Shown in pieces: positions 13,291 to 25,410 of a stretch of DNA of 64,000 nucleotides (position 1 is its first letter; each line of letters starts with the position of its first letter). A program made the position numbers and the translations under genes. Where the stretch lies: NCBI GenBank assembly GCA_018340805.1, contig JACMZG010001870.1, forward strand, positions 20,794,500 to 20,858,499, in the 5' to 3' direction. Below the pieces are notes generated by a model. It was not told where the DNA came from and ran no database searches. It saw only the letters and a list, made by a program, of their open reading frames with translations. The DNA is from Microvelia longipes. Its lineage: Eukaryota; Arthropoda; Insecta; Hemiptera; Veliidae.

Positions 13291-14540
13291 TAATACTTAT
13301 AAAAATTATGAATTCAAAAGAATTCCTATAAATATAATTATTAAGTATTTATTGATTATTTAAAGTAAACTTCAGTATTCTCGTCTATAACGTTTGATTT
13401 AATTTAATGTGATTAAATAAATAATTTCGTGTGTTTGACCAAGACAGTACCAGTGATCTTCAAACATCCCAAATAATTACGTAAACAAATTTTACATTTG
13501 GGAATAAACACGCAAAAAGTTATATTATAATATCATCAAGGAGAACATAACAATGACAAGAACATAACCTCAAATATTAATTTCGTTTTTCTAAATTAAC
13601 ATTTTTTACAATTTTTTCGATCAAATCGGGTTTCAATTACTAAAATTAAGTTTTAATTTTAATTAAGTCAATTAAATTAAGTTTTAATTTTACATTTAAC
13701 AATAAAATAACGCATAAGATTAAAAGTAGTAATAATTAAAAATACTTACATAATCCGCTACTTCTTTATTGTACGCTAAAAAGGTTTCGGTGAAAAAAGG
13801 CCTTTAGGCAGTAAAGGTCTTTTTAAAGTACGCACCAATAGACTGTTTATTGTTTAACTATGACATACTCTAATAAATTAGCGACAATTTTTTAATACTT
13901 AACTAATTAAGTAGGTAAATAAAATTAATAAGGAAACAAATACGCACTCACTAAAACGAAATCCAAGCAATTGAAGGAGTAACAAGTCTGGACATGAATA
14001 ATTAAGAAAATATCAGTGTGACCAACTTATGATAAAAAAAAAATTACTAAATCTCTTTGCTACCATTCTAAAAATAGATTTATGATTCTGTTTAATTTTT
14101 TTTACAGCAAATTTGTTAAGAAAAAGTGAAGTAGTGAGATTTATACAGGTTTACTGCAAACACTGATTTCATTGTTGCTTTTTGACAACTGAGGCTCAGC
14201 AGAGGTATATTGTTTGACATAAAAATACTTAACATTTTTTATATTGCAAGAAAATAGTTCTATTTTCTTACAATATATTAGCTAAAAAAATAGAAATTTT
14301 TAATCACTGGTTTTTCGTTTACTAAACAACCTAAAATTATCTTAATAGTTTTAAATCCGCAAATTCATCAAAGAAAATATATAATAAGGATTATTTACTA
14401 TACTAATGCTATTTACTTCCACTAAGGATCATAAATAACCAATTGAATGTCTTTAAAGTTCGTTGTGGAAAGTTAAATTTGATCCGTAAACTTAAGTACC
14501 TACGTATTACATTAGGAAAAGTAAAAATTGTTACAGGAAA
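13291..14540. other. AT-rich non-coding DNA
   Basis: Nothing recognisable beyond local AT-rich direct repeats (for example AAGTTTTAATTTTA twice near 13650-13690). Confidence 0.5.
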
Positions 14541-15275
14541 TAGATATGTCATAATTATGCCACTAATGTTAATACTTGTTATATTAATTATATTAAATTA
14601 GTTTAAAACTATAGCGGTTCATTACTACGTGAATATCTAGCAAATAGCGACGAGGAAAGAAAAGTCGAAACTTAAGTGTTATATAGAAACCAAGAAAGAA
14701 ATCAAATTTTAAGAAATAATGAATATTTTAAAAATAAAAATGTTACCATAAACGAATGTGAAGTTAGAGGGCACACTTGGAAGATGTCTGGCAAAAGCTG
14801 GTGCAATTTAATAAGGAAGTTAAGAGAAAAGGAGGAAAGAGAAAGAAGTGAAGAGATGTACAAATGTTTGAGAGAGAGAGTGCAAGTAAGAGAGTTTAGT
14901 AAAAAGAATAAGTGGTGGTTTAGAATGATAGTTGGCAAAGAAGGGTCGGTTATTTACAAAGTGAAGCTGGATAATAGAGAACTTTGTAGGAAACACATAG
15001 AACAACTTTGGCCGACTTTAATATTTATTTATAAAATTTAGGGACTAATGCCCTTTAAAAAAATAACATAATTGTGTTCTCATATTAATTAAAAGTATAA
15101 AAAAATAAATGTGAATAAAAAAAATGAAATATTAAAATGTATATCTATAGGATCTCTATATATGATAGATCTGTCATGATTGTGTCATTAATGTTAATAA
15201 TTATTATATTAATCATATTAAATTTGTTTATAACTAAATCGGTACATTACATTGTTAAAATCTAGCAGATAATAC
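14541..15275 (+). mobile_element. deleted Ty3/gypsy-like remnant between direct repeats
   Basis: Two imperfect direct repeats of about 110 bp lie at 14541-14650 and 15163-15275. They share words such as TAATGTTAATA, TATATTAAT, ATATTAAATT and ATCTAGCA. They flank an open frame that resembles the C-terminal module of a gypsy integrase. The simplest reading is an LTR element reduced to LTR, end of pol, LTR, with the LTRs now well diverged. No primer site or terminal TG/CA could be fixed, so the repeat limits are approximate. Confidence 0.45.
14676..15041 (+). pseudogene. gypsy-type integrase C-terminal fragment
   Basis: An open frame of about 120 codons, with no canonical ATG needed because it is a fragment. 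Its centre is a charged, coiled-coil-like stretch (KLREKEERERSEEMYKCLRE). Its end, GSVIYKVKLDNRELCRKHIE followed by QLWP, resembles the chromatin- and DNA-binding module at the end of Ty3/gypsy integrases, where a Y-x-V...R-K-H-x-x-Q-L pattern is usual. No catalytic D,D,E core, RNase H or RT is present. The family assignment rests on this short motif alone. Confidence 0.45.
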
Positions 15276-15279
15276 AGAA

Positions 15280-18200
15280 CTATGTTAAAGAAGTAGTCAT
15301 AAACTCGATATTAAAAACTTAAAGGGCACAGAAAGTGCTTGAAGAAACAAAAGACATACGGAGCATTTGCTTTTCTTTTTTTTGCAAATGAGAAAATTTA
15401 CTTCTCTAATAGCAAGAAATAGGACGAAAATCAGTGGCCCTTAAAGTTTATTTGGCTAATGGTTCTCTTTTCTTCTAGACTAAATCTTTTTTTCCGTTTT
15501 ACTAAAAGAACATAATTTCCATTTTATCTGACGGGAAAAAGGTGAGCCTTGAGCCCGGGAAGACAGCCAAAAATCACGTTAAATTCCACAGAGGATATTG
15601 AAGAGTTTCTTTTTGTTCTTCTTTCTACGATTTCGGACATTTTCTTCCATTCTCATGGGGATTTGAATCCATCTGAAGTATCCCTTTTAGATCGTGTCGG
15701 AATTTAAAACTAATACCTTAGTGTTTTGTCTGACCCTAGGAGCCCATCCCTAGTAGATAACCCATGTCTAAATGCTCAAGGTAGAAGTCTCATTGGCATC
15801 TCAAGCATTATACGAAATCTTTCTCACTTGAAATAATTTTAAAACTTTTAAACCCAAAATTTATTTTACTCGCTTTTTTAAATACTTAATTATAAATTTT
15901 TTTGAGTATTTCTCACCTCAAGTTGTAGATTAGGTCAAGCCAAGATGTCCCAAGAAATTGGTCAACTTCGAAGGCCACCTACTATTTCTACCTCATGAGC
16001 ATCATTCTTAGACTGATGTGAAAAAATACATTGTATTTTACTTTATATCGCACTTTAAAAAGTACTATAATGTTTTCTTAAAAACCAAAATACGATAAAT
16101 GTGTAAAATTTTCCTTTTAATTTGGCTCTAAAACTATCATAAATAGAAGAAGTGTGGGCAGCTTATCTTAATATTCTAGCTAGAAGGTAGAAGTGCAAGA
16201 TTGAAGGGTCTAGTCTACAGAAAGGTGGATAGTGTCCTCAAAGTATTGCATTATTTAGCTAGGTATTTCCCTTACCTCAGTCAATCGATACCTTTTCATA
16301 CCTATTAGTTATCTTTCCTCAAGTGCAACATAATACTTTGCTTTAATCATGCTTTTGATATTGTTTCGTTTTAGAAGCAACTTAGAGACAACATGCCTTA
16401 AGGTTTATAGTAGATTTGAAGCAGTTCTCTTATACTTAAATATAAATTGTATTGTAAAATAAATATAAAACTTAATAAACTTATAATAATATAAAGATTT
16501 AAAACTACAATACCCACAACATACAACATCACAATGAGCTAAAGAATAGGTAATTTCACAATTAAAACGTACTAACTATTATACTTGTATTCAAATAAAA
16601 GTTTTTCTAGAAAATAAATAATTTTATAATAAAAACAAGAAGATAAATATTTTTAGAAGAGGCTGTCTCTAAAAACCAGTGAAAATGTATGGTGGAATTA
16701 AACTTGTTTGGTATAATAGCTGTGGTATAAAAGGTTACAACCTTTCCAATCGAAAAATTACAACTGTGTTTAGCAACAGGCTCCTGATAGGGCGTAACAA
16801 CACTAACAAACGAAATGGCTCTTATGTAAGACTACTAAATAATTTAAAGTCTTGCTAAAGTTGATTAGTCAACAAAAATCAACAATTTACATGGCTAAGC
16901 AAAATCTTCGAGTTTAGTTTTAATTAGCATCATGTATAATTAGTGCATACGAATAGCTGCGCTCTTGGAGTATTGCAATAGAAATTATTAATCGGGTTCT
17001 AATAATTTGGTACAGTAAAAAAAATCTGGCGAGGAAGTTCGCAAATCGGACCCAAATTTCGTTTTAAAAAATAAATAAACAAAGATTTTATCCAGACTAA
17101 GAAATTTAATCCCTAAAAAGACCCATTTCTCAAAAATTTAACTGCATAATTAAACTAGATCATAACAATCTGATTTTTAATAGGGCTGATGTTTATTCAA
17201 GCTATCTTGTTGTATATTAAAGCTACCTCAATAGCGATTTTTCCGAAACAATTGCTAAATATTAAAACAAGTGCAGTCACGATCCTTGTATTAATGATGT
17301 TGCTATATGATAGTTTTTTTTAACTTAGATGAACTGTGCCAATAAAATAAAATGTTTTAATATAAAGTTATATAATGTTATTCAGTTATAAAATGTTCTA
17401 TTATAAAATGACTATTATAAAGTAGAAGTTTATAATGGTCTTACCATCAATGACATAGTTTGTATATACTTTGTTAACCCAAATTAAAGTCGAGAAGATT
17501 AGACGATTTTATTTAGAATCAAAGTATAAAAAAATCTTGCGATTTAGAGACATTTTAAAAAAGAAAATTACGCTTATTTTACGATCAATAAGAGGAATTC
17601 AATAAGCCCTTTATGTCCTTGACTCTAAATTTTATTTAGAGTCAGTTTATTTAGACTGCTTAAAAGTGAAAACCATTCTATACTTTGGAGTCGCATTAAT
17701 CTATACTTCTATATTTTCCATACTAATAGAATAAATCTACTATCAAGTCATTGAAGCTAGCACAAGTTTTCTATATTACATGTCTTATACTACAACCTTA
17801 TTCACCTTACATAGATTTAAAAATTTCACTTGAAAACTGATATATTAATTAGACTTCGAATTAATATGAATTAGAATAAAACTAGACTTCTATCAATATG
17901 ACTACTCAAAGAAAACCTAAGAGAATGTACCTCTCTCATTCACTTAAGAGAATGTATTGCATTGCATATATCAAAATGTCAAGCAAAGAACTTAGGTATA
18001 AGACTTACTCAAGCTAAAATTTGTTCTTGAATACCACTTAAGTTATGCAGCCTAAGATAAAAGTGTGCTTGCAACGGCATTTTATTTGTTCAGTGGACAA
18101 TAATGTCTCATAAGCTTCATATTTTCTTCTCAAACCATTTTCCGGTCTCACATTTTCACGGTTAAATAAACCTGAATAATCCCAAATGAAAGGAAACATT

Positions 18201-19335
18201 TTTATAACAGAGAACTAAGAAAACCCTTAAAAGAAATGGTATAGAAAGGAACAATAGTGATTATATTAGACGGTGGATCTATGAGAGGTTGGCCCTTAGA
18301 GAAAGCAATAGTAAGAGATTTCTTATAATAGGTTTCTTTGTTAGCAACGAACCCTTTAAGTCTAGGATATCTATGTAATATAATGTTTTCTTTTCTATAC
18401 TAACTATATAAATAAAAATATTTTTTATAATAATCCAAGATTTTTTTTCAAATATACCTTTAGGCGTCTTGCGATGCACGACAGTTTTAATGCAAATTTA
18501 TTTTACCAATTATTTAATATGAAATGTGGATGTATTACTACTATTATTATTCGTGATTCAAAGTCCGCAGCTGCGCCACTGTTCGTGATAAAAAAATGAA
18601 TAAACAAAGGGTGATCAACGTTAAAATATTTATATAGGTTTCATAATTTTTGACGATTTACCTTGAGTTATTTATTTTAAGTAATTTTATGGTGTGTAAA
18701 CTCACTAAAATCACCTTTTCATGGGAAACCCCCTTTTATTGGGTTGTCACAAGTTGAAATATACTGAGAGTTTTTAAATAAATTCACAATGTAGTGTTTT
18801 ATTTTATTTATAGTTAATTAATTTTACTTTTGAATAATTTTAGTTTGCACAAAATCAATTTTTTATTGCATTAAATTGTTTAAGTTAGTTATAACAAGTA
18901 TTTAAATTAACTGATACGACGATATTTTCCTACCTCCGTGTTTTATTTCATTTATGTAATGAAATGTTACTATTTGTTTAATATTAAGCAAAAATTCTAA
19001 TCACAATTTAATAAAAACCGTGTATTATATTTTTAATACAATATAACCAGGTTCTCAGTAAAAAACGAGCAAATCAAAGTAAGTGGTGGTTAGAGCCTGA
19101 TTCTATATTTAAAATCCTGAAATAATCGAAGTATTTATCCATGAAATGTCACAATTTATAGCACCGATGGTCATTAATTTTTAACTCATTTATCAAAAAT
19201 TAAGTTACAATAAAGATATAAATAAATAATAATTTCTACCGGCTCTAATGATAATCCTATGATATTTTTATATCATCCTTTCGTTTTCCCGCCATTTTTG
19301 TAACCAGAACAACTATCTTTTTGAATCGCGAATAC
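15280..19335. other. AT-rich non-coding DNA
   Basis: About 4 kb with no supported gene or repeat. Slightly less AT-rich patches at 15540-15600 and 16140-16300 were read in all frames and give nothing recognisable. Confidence 0.5.
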
Positions 19336-19338
19336 AAC

Positions 19339-19341
19339 TTA

Positions 19342-19406
<65 letters not shown>
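19339..19406. repeat. (TA)n array, left of the palindrome
   Basis: A TA dinucleotide array that ends exactly where the long inverted repeat begins. Confidence 0.9.
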
Positions 19407-19605
19407 CAACAATTAAAATAACTTACAGATGGTTAAAAATATAGAAGGAAAGGATGTACTCGAGCTTTCGCCGTGCGGCTTCGTCAGGAGTGTAGCACGT
19501 ACTGCTAGAGTACGTGCTACACTCCTGACGAAGCCGCACGGCGAAAGCTCGAGTACATCCTTTCCTTCTATATTTTTAACCATCTGTAAGTTATTTTAAT
19601 TGTTG
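19407..19605. repeat. perfect inverted repeat, 96-bp arms, 7-nt loop
   Basis: Positions 19407-19502 and 19510-19605 are exact reverse complements around the loop TGCTAGA. The arms include a GC-rich block (GCCGTGCGGCTTCGTCAGGA) unlike the surrounding AT-rich DNA. (TA)n arrays lie outside both arms (19339-19406 directly, 19650-19716 after about 45 bp). A perfect hairpin of this size is either a foldback transposon, a recent inverted duplication or an assembly fold. It has no open frame. The strings CTGACGA and GAAA on either side of GCCG/CGGC recall a hammerhead ribozyme core, but the stem register does not fit. Confidence 0.95.
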
Positions 19606-19649
19606 TTTATAATCTTATGATTTGTTTTTCTATTTTCTTATTGTTTGTT

Positions 19650-19661
19650 ATATATATATAT

Positions 19662-19716
<55 letters not shown>
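19650..19716. repeat. (TA)n array, right of the palindrome
   Basis: A second TA array that mirrors the one at 19339-19406 around the long hairpin. Confidence 0.9.
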
Positions 19717-19721
<5 letters not shown>

Positions 19722-20084
19722 TACATTACTAGTTATTAGAAAGAACAACGAACAAACAGATAATATTTGATATTTTCGCGAATTTTAATAAAAACCTTAC
19801 ATGATTATATGTGTGATATCGTATATTATATCATGTATGTATATATGTTTAGTATATAAGAGTTGCTAGACATAATGATGCACGACAATGACTCTTAAAA
19901 TGAGACAACTTTTTTGAAAAACTTTAGCTCATGGAGACCCCGGAATTAATTTTGATAATTGTGTGATGCCATACTTGATGATGTCATCAATTCATATAAT
20001 ATCAGAGGAGTGGATAAAATATTAATTTGTCATTATTGATACTTTATTAATGTGCGTCTCCATAATACTATATGATAATTAGTT

Positions 20085-20314
20085 AAGGGGACAGAAGAGA
20101 CTATATTTCATTAGATTAAATAAACTATATTTTACTACTTACACGTAGCATATTCATGTTTAATAGAGATAATTCATGAAAAAAATCCTAAACATAACGT
20201 CTATATAGAATTCTTACACATATCTTTAGGATTTTTTTTGCATGAATATGCTACTTGAAAGTTGTGAAATATAGTTCATTTAATCATTGAAATCTAGTCT
20301 CTTCTGTGCCCTAA
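20085..20314. mobile_element. foldback MITE, about 230 bp
   Basis: An imperfect inverted repeat of roughly 95 bp per arm occupies 20085-20190 and 20226-20314. It starts with GGGGACAGAAGAGACTA on the left and TAGTCTCTTCTGTGCCC on the right, and continues inward through AACTATATTT, TAGCATATTCATG and AAAAATCCTAA. The loop is about 35 bp and non-coding. It is a typical hairpin MITE; TA lies at or near both ends. Confidence 0.75.
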
Positions 20315-21324
20315 ACTGATTCTCATAAATTTGTCGTGTTTAAATTGATGTGAATCTATTAAATTGATTAAGACCGTGTTCAACTCAATCAATGTTAAAA
20401 AATAGAAGATACCAAGTTCACTAACTTTTAGGATAACAAGAGAAATTATGAAGAGGTGCCCAAAAACTAGCTTTTGTAAATCTTGTGTAAATGATCATTT
20501 CCACAAATAACGAAAATTTAATATAACTAAAACATGAATGCAATAATAATCGAAGAGATTGTGGTTAGTGGTTTACGACAGATGGATAAAGGATGTGTGG
20601 TTTCCACAAATTTCCTCACTAACAAATTTGCTACTAGGGTTTTCCCAGTAGCTATCTAGAATTTAATAGTCAAAGACTGACAGCTTAGAAAATTGTTTAT
20701 CTAATCTTAGAAGCATCTAATGATGTTTAACAGTATTATAACATATGTTAGTAGTATTATAGTAGTATTTGTGTGCACACGTTTCTCCTTCGTATTATAT
20801 AAAGAGTAAATTATATAATTACACATACATACCTTATAATATTATTTTATATAATAATTATGTTATAATTATTACATTATATTATACAACTAAGTTAAAT
20901 TAAAACGAAAACAAGGGTACAGATTACCACTATTTAACACAAGATTTTAAGATTCTATGAAATTTAGACAACATGGGATATAAAAATCCTGTTAAGGGGA
21001 TGTTGATTTACTAAAAATCACAAGAAATATTGAAGCTACACAGTTTCGTAAAAAAAAAACAATGAACTTTTTTCAAAATTAATACATGATTATTGATAAA
21101 ACTATTTAAACAAGTTTAAAGTTATGAGGTAGTGGTTAGATAAAATAGAAACACAAATAGGAGCTTTGGGCGTAAATTAAGCCTTCTTTAGAACTACGTC
21201 TAAAAATGCCTAAATTAATGCTCAAATTGTGTGTATTTATTTTATCTGACTACAACCTTATAACTTTAAACTTGTTTTAAAATTCAAAGCACAGATTGAT
21301 CCTTCCTCTCCAGAAAAGCATTTT
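20315..21324. other. AT-rich non-coding DNA
   Basis: No feature is recognised. A palindromic AT stretch lies at about 20815-20885. Confidence 0.5.
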
Positions 21325-21336
21325 TGCTAGCAAAGG

Positions 21337-21863
21337 GTGATAGTGATAGTAATTAAGGAGAGCTGAAATCACCTAGCAAGTAGGCCATGTTCTTGGGCCC
21401 TTCTTGCTAACTCTCTTAGATGAAAGATAGTGTTCTACTTTATAAACCCTAGAGCGCAGGAATTTCGCGCTCTAGTATTATCCCATTTCGCGCGTGGATT
21501 TGTATAATCCACGAAAGAGCCGTGGCTTTACTATAAGTTTTTATTGCTTTAACTAGAAACAACACGCAGTCCACTGAGCCTGACTAAGCATCCCTGCTCT
21601 CGAAATTATAAGAAAAAAACATGTATATATTTATAAACTACTATTAAGGGTCCTAAATTTGGCCTAAATTCAGTTTCATGTAGGGTTAGGGATCTTTTAC
21701 GAGTATCTGACATCGGAAACACCGACTTAACGTCCCTTCCGAAGAAAGGCACGTAATAGGGTTTCTATCACTTGCATGATAATCCTAAAGCAGCCGACCG
21801 GGATCGAACCCGGACTGTCTGGGTAACAGGCGCGCGTAATAACCATTACACCACCGGAACTCC
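21337..21863 (-). mobile_element. tRNA-derived SINE family A, full-length copy
   Basis: The minus strand starts with a tRNA-like head. It has an A box TGGTGTAATGG (21843-21853) and a B box GGTTCGATCC (21801-21810) inside GTCCGGGTTCGATCCCGG, an internal RNA polymerase III promoter. A 12-bp target duplication, TGCTAGCAAAGG, lies at 21325-21336 and 21864-21875, so the element is 527 bp. The body holds two clean hairpins: CTAGAGCGC/GCGCTCTAG (21449-21475) and CGTGGATT/AATCCACG (21493-21513). A second copy, about 80% alike by eye, lies at 44507-45000. It is non-autonomous and would need a LINE reverse transcriptase; which one is unknown. Confidence 0.88.
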
Positions 21864-21875
21864 TGCTAGCAAAGG

Positions 21876-23508
21876 AATTGCCATAAGTTTATTGATAAAC
21901 TCACACTAAACGTATATATATCAGATTCCTCTCTTTTTTATCTCTCTCAAAACATGCAACGTATAATAGGTAAGATTTAAACGAGACTTAAGAATAAATC
22001 GATATACAAGAAGTAATAATAAAAAAAAATAAAATAATGATAAGTGAAGCATACAGACACGCACCTAACACTTGATTAATAGATTCCTATATCTTAAACT
22101 AAATAAACTGTATAGGAACTAAAATTTCATTAAATTCAAACAATATTCAATCAGAACATAAAGTTACTTTCATCGACGAATCTAACATCGAAGTTAATAA
22201 TAATGAATTATCTTCAACAAATCAATCTTTTAAAAACGAAAACTTGCAAGTGAATATTCAAAAGAAAGTAAAAGTTACAAGAGAAGACAAGTAGGTTTGA
22301 GATTTGAAATACTAAATAGAAAACCTCAGTTAAAGGAGCAAAAGGTTTTAATTGTTATACCCAAAGTAAACTGTTTCTATTATGTTCAGAGCTTTCACAA
22401 AAGAGGAAGCCGTACTAAAAGTTAGAATAACGTCTTGGTAATCACAGGATAATCTCTTTTAGGTACAAGCTAAGCAACAATGTTTTATCCCATACAAACT
22501 TACAAATTTAAACGTCTCTAACCTTTATGGTAATTCAGTGTAAATGTTGATTAATGAAAAGACACACAAAAAGTTGGTTTTTGATAAGTCAATTAGTAAC
22601 ATCAGATTTAAAGATGTCTTTTAGAATCATCATTTAGATAACTTATCATCACTGTGTGTACATATAGATATGCAGATTATTAGTCTGATACGTGTGGTGA
22701 AAATGAGGTGACAGTCTTTTAAATGAAAATATTGTGTTCAACTAAATATGAATTTTAGATTGAAATAAACATGAGAATTAGATCAAAAACTATAGATCAC
22801 TTAAAAAGTAGTGAAGTTAATTCTGAAGTCTCTTCAAAACAGTTTTAGAAAACACAGTAGTATAAAACAAAACATCCATGTGATAGAGCTTTGTAAACAT
22901 TCGATAGAATCACTTATGTCATTTGACATTAGGGCAAATTATATTTAACAGACACGAAGAATTTGCATTGAGATCTATTTCTTAGACATGCTAAATCTTA
23001 AGTTGCTGTGTAAGCTTGGACAAAAGATTACGCAAAACCTTATTTGAGAGTTCCTTCCATAAATTTAAACAAATACTATATTACGTATGAACTTCAAGCA
23101 TGCTTTTATAGATGAATTCTCAGTAGTTCAAATAAAGTTAAAAAATAGAATCCATAACGTTTGACAAGTAGAACACGCAGTCATATGGACAGAAAGGTTT
23201 GACGGTGTTATCAATATTAAAAAAAAACCTTTGGAAGGTCCACGTATTTTTTGACCTTTTGATATACCCCTATGAAAAACTTAGGCCATTAAGTCAATTA
23301 TTGAAACTATATAAATAAGTTTAAAACACTGATGATAATTAAAATTTTAAAACGATAGCAGTGTAGACAATATCTGTAGCGTGTAAGACTGTACAGCGTT
23401 AAAACTGTAAACAACTTTGTCGACCTCATACTACAGCAAACTAATATAAAAATCAAGCGAACTCTACATGTTATACTACTAATAAATATTTAATTTCCTT
23501 TGTTTTAG
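21876..23508. other. AT-rich non-coding DNA upstream of channel exon
   Basis: Presumed intron. A 59-codon open stretch ends at the TAG at 22290-22292 and is discussed in the findings. The last bases, TTTCCTTTGTTTTAG, are a good polypyrimidine tract and 3' splice site for the exon at 23509. Confidence 0.55.
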
Positions 23509-23642
23509 ATGGCTGATGATTTCATCTTTGTATTCTTCGCGTTGGAGATGTGTGTGAAAATGATAGCCATGGGTATCTACGGCAAGGGATCTTACCTCGA
23601 GGACTCCTGGAACAGACTCGACTTTGTCATAGTCTGTGCTGG
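23509..23642 (+). CDS. Ca-alpha1T: T-type calcium channel alpha-1, exon for repeat I S2-S3
   Basis: This exon of 134 nt reads from phase 0 with a TTTTAG acceptor before it and a GG|GTTAGT donor after it. It encodes the end of the S1-S2 region, S2 ([16 protein letters not shown]) and the start of S3 ([13 protein letters not shown]) of the first channel repeat. The wording, including a glycine-rich GIYGKGSYL linker, is that of T-type (low-voltage-activated) channels rather than L- or N-type. The protein is a plasma-membrane pore-forming subunit that admits calcium near resting potential. The ATG at 23509 codes for an internal methionine and is not the start of the protein. The last two bases, GG, form a codon with the first base of the next exon. 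Confidence 0.95.
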
Positions 23643-25312
23643 GTTAGTATATTTACAATGAACAAACCATATACGTGAATCTAAAAAAAATTTGGTATTA
23701 AAAGGTCTTACAAAAACAGTTTCAAGTAATGTACAAGACATAAAACATTTTATGAGATTTCTCTAAACAGAAGAAACGAAAATTCAATAGGGAGTATACA
23801 GCTGAATCACTATCATGATAGCTCACATCTCGATAATTTACATCTTAAAATAATTTGCCATATCAAGGAGGAAGGGAATTCCCACCCTCTTTTGTTTTTA
23901 GCATCTAATGTAAACATTAGAATGCTAATAGATTATTTAATTTAATTGACTTATTTTTTAATATTATTTTAGTAACAAAATTATACATAAACATAAACCA
24001 ATTTTTCAAGCCATTTTATTGTAACAGATAACTATTTCTAAAGCGTATAGTTATCTGACGTAAAAGCTAGTTATGCTAAAAATTATAAGAGATGTAAATT
24101 GCTACAGATTTGTCTGAGTAAAGTCCTGTCACTATAAATATTAACAATTTAAAAAAATGAAAAGAAAAATTAGTCAGATATAAATAAGAGAAATTACATA
24201 AATGGATTAAACTCGATATTTTTGATAAGATCAATGAATATAAAACATACAAACGAGATTCACGCGTAGGAAAATAAAATAATGAAATACAACACGGACA
24301 GATATTGAAGCTATTAGACAGACACGCTATTCGTATTGATGGCAGAGAAGTATAAAAAGTGTCTATTTGTACTATTCCAAAACTTAAAACCTATAATTCA
24401 TGCACAAAACAATTTAACTTGTCTAAACGGTGTAAATTGTATTTTAAGTTAAAAAAACTTTTTTCCCAGTAAATGGATTGAAGGGAGTTATTGTATCAAG
24501 TTGATAAATGATAGAATAAAGAGTTTGTGATTGAACCCAAGAGTGACACAGTGGCCTAGTTTTTAGAGTATATCTCTCCACAAACTTGTTGGCCCTTAGT
24601 ATTCACAACACTGAGGGTTTAAGTGAGTGTAAAATAACCCAATACATGAGTCGAGGGAAATAGAAAAGGGCCCAAATATTTTCCTTCTCTGCTATCATCC
24701 ATCAAATGTTTCCATCTGTTCCAATACGAAGTTTGAAAACAAAAACATATACAGATATCCCTTTCAATGGACATTGGGAATTAAAAACTGACTTTTTTTA
24801 GTCCATCACGTCAAATCTAAAGAGAGAGAAACTTAAAAAATATTCAGGTTGAAATTAGAGAATGGAAAAATCCAAACATACAAACTGTTATCTAAAGAGC
24901 TGAAGTCTTAGGTATTTTAACCCAATGAAAATTAAAATTAAATATAATTTTCAAAGCAAAAATAAATCGACCTTAAAATTAACAATCCTGGATTGTTTAT
25001 ACGAATGTTAATAGTTAAATTACATCGATCTCATGTATTTTTTTTGGACCTCAATCGTAAATAGAAAGATATAATAGAAGAGTTCCAAACAAATCTAAAT
25101 ATTAATGTTCCGATTAAAAATTCACTCATTGTTTGATTTCCACTAAATGGCGTTTACATGCAAGTTAAATGCTTGGAAACGTTTCGAACACAATAGCCAA
25201 CTTATTCAGGATTAATGGAGATCAACTAAAGAAAATATCTAAAAGACATTGGTAACGATGTGACCTTTTTGTTTCACGTTTTTAATAAATATGAATGATT
25301 GTATGTGCCTAG
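23643..25312 (+). other. intron of T-type calcium channel gene, 1.67 kb
   Basis: It is bounded by GTTAGT at 23643 and TGTGCCTAG ending at 25312, phase 2. It is AT-rich with no mobile element I can name. A stretch at about 24540-24660 (GTGGCCTAGTTTTTAGAGTA, later GAGGGTTTAAGTGAG) looks faintly like a decayed tRNA-type SINE head. Confidence 0.9.
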
Positions 25313-25410
25313 ATTGCTGGAGTATGCTCTTCACGTAGAGAACATGAATTTGACAGCTATCAGGACAATCAGGGTGCTAAGACCTCTCAGAGCTATTAAC
25401 AGGATACCAA
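25313..25410 (+). CDS. Ca-alpha1T: T-type calcium channel alpha-1, exon for repeat I S3-S4
   Basis: The exon is 98 nt. It finishes S3 (LLEYALHVEN) and gives nearly all of S4, the voltage sensor: AIRTIRVLRPLRAINRIP, with arginines every third residue. It begins with the third base of a glycine codon (GG|A) and ends with the first base of a serine codon (A|GT), both completed by the neighbouring exons. The donor is A|GTAAAT. The arginine spacing and the RPLRAINR motif are those of repeat I of T-type channels. Confidence 0.95.

Noticed and set aside
14702..15005. Minus-strand frames opposite the integrase fragment
   Set aside because: They are shadows of the plus-strand frame, rich in Leu/Phe/Ser from its complement.
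19440..19570. Hammerhead ribozyme in the arms of the long palindrome (CTGACGA ... GAAA)
   Set aside because: The core strings are there, but the stem between them (GCCG-CA-CGGC) leaves an extra A after CTGACGA, and no complementary strand for stem I was found before CTGA or after a cleavage triplet.
21795..21863. Functional tRNA gene on the minus strand
   Set aside because: The T arm and boxes are present, but the acceptor arm does not pair (GTTCCGG against TCGGCTG), and the segment is the head of a SINE with a target duplication.
24540..24690. Another tRNA-derived SINE in the first intron
   Set aside because: Only faint A- and B-box resemblance; no tail, no target duplication and no second copy.
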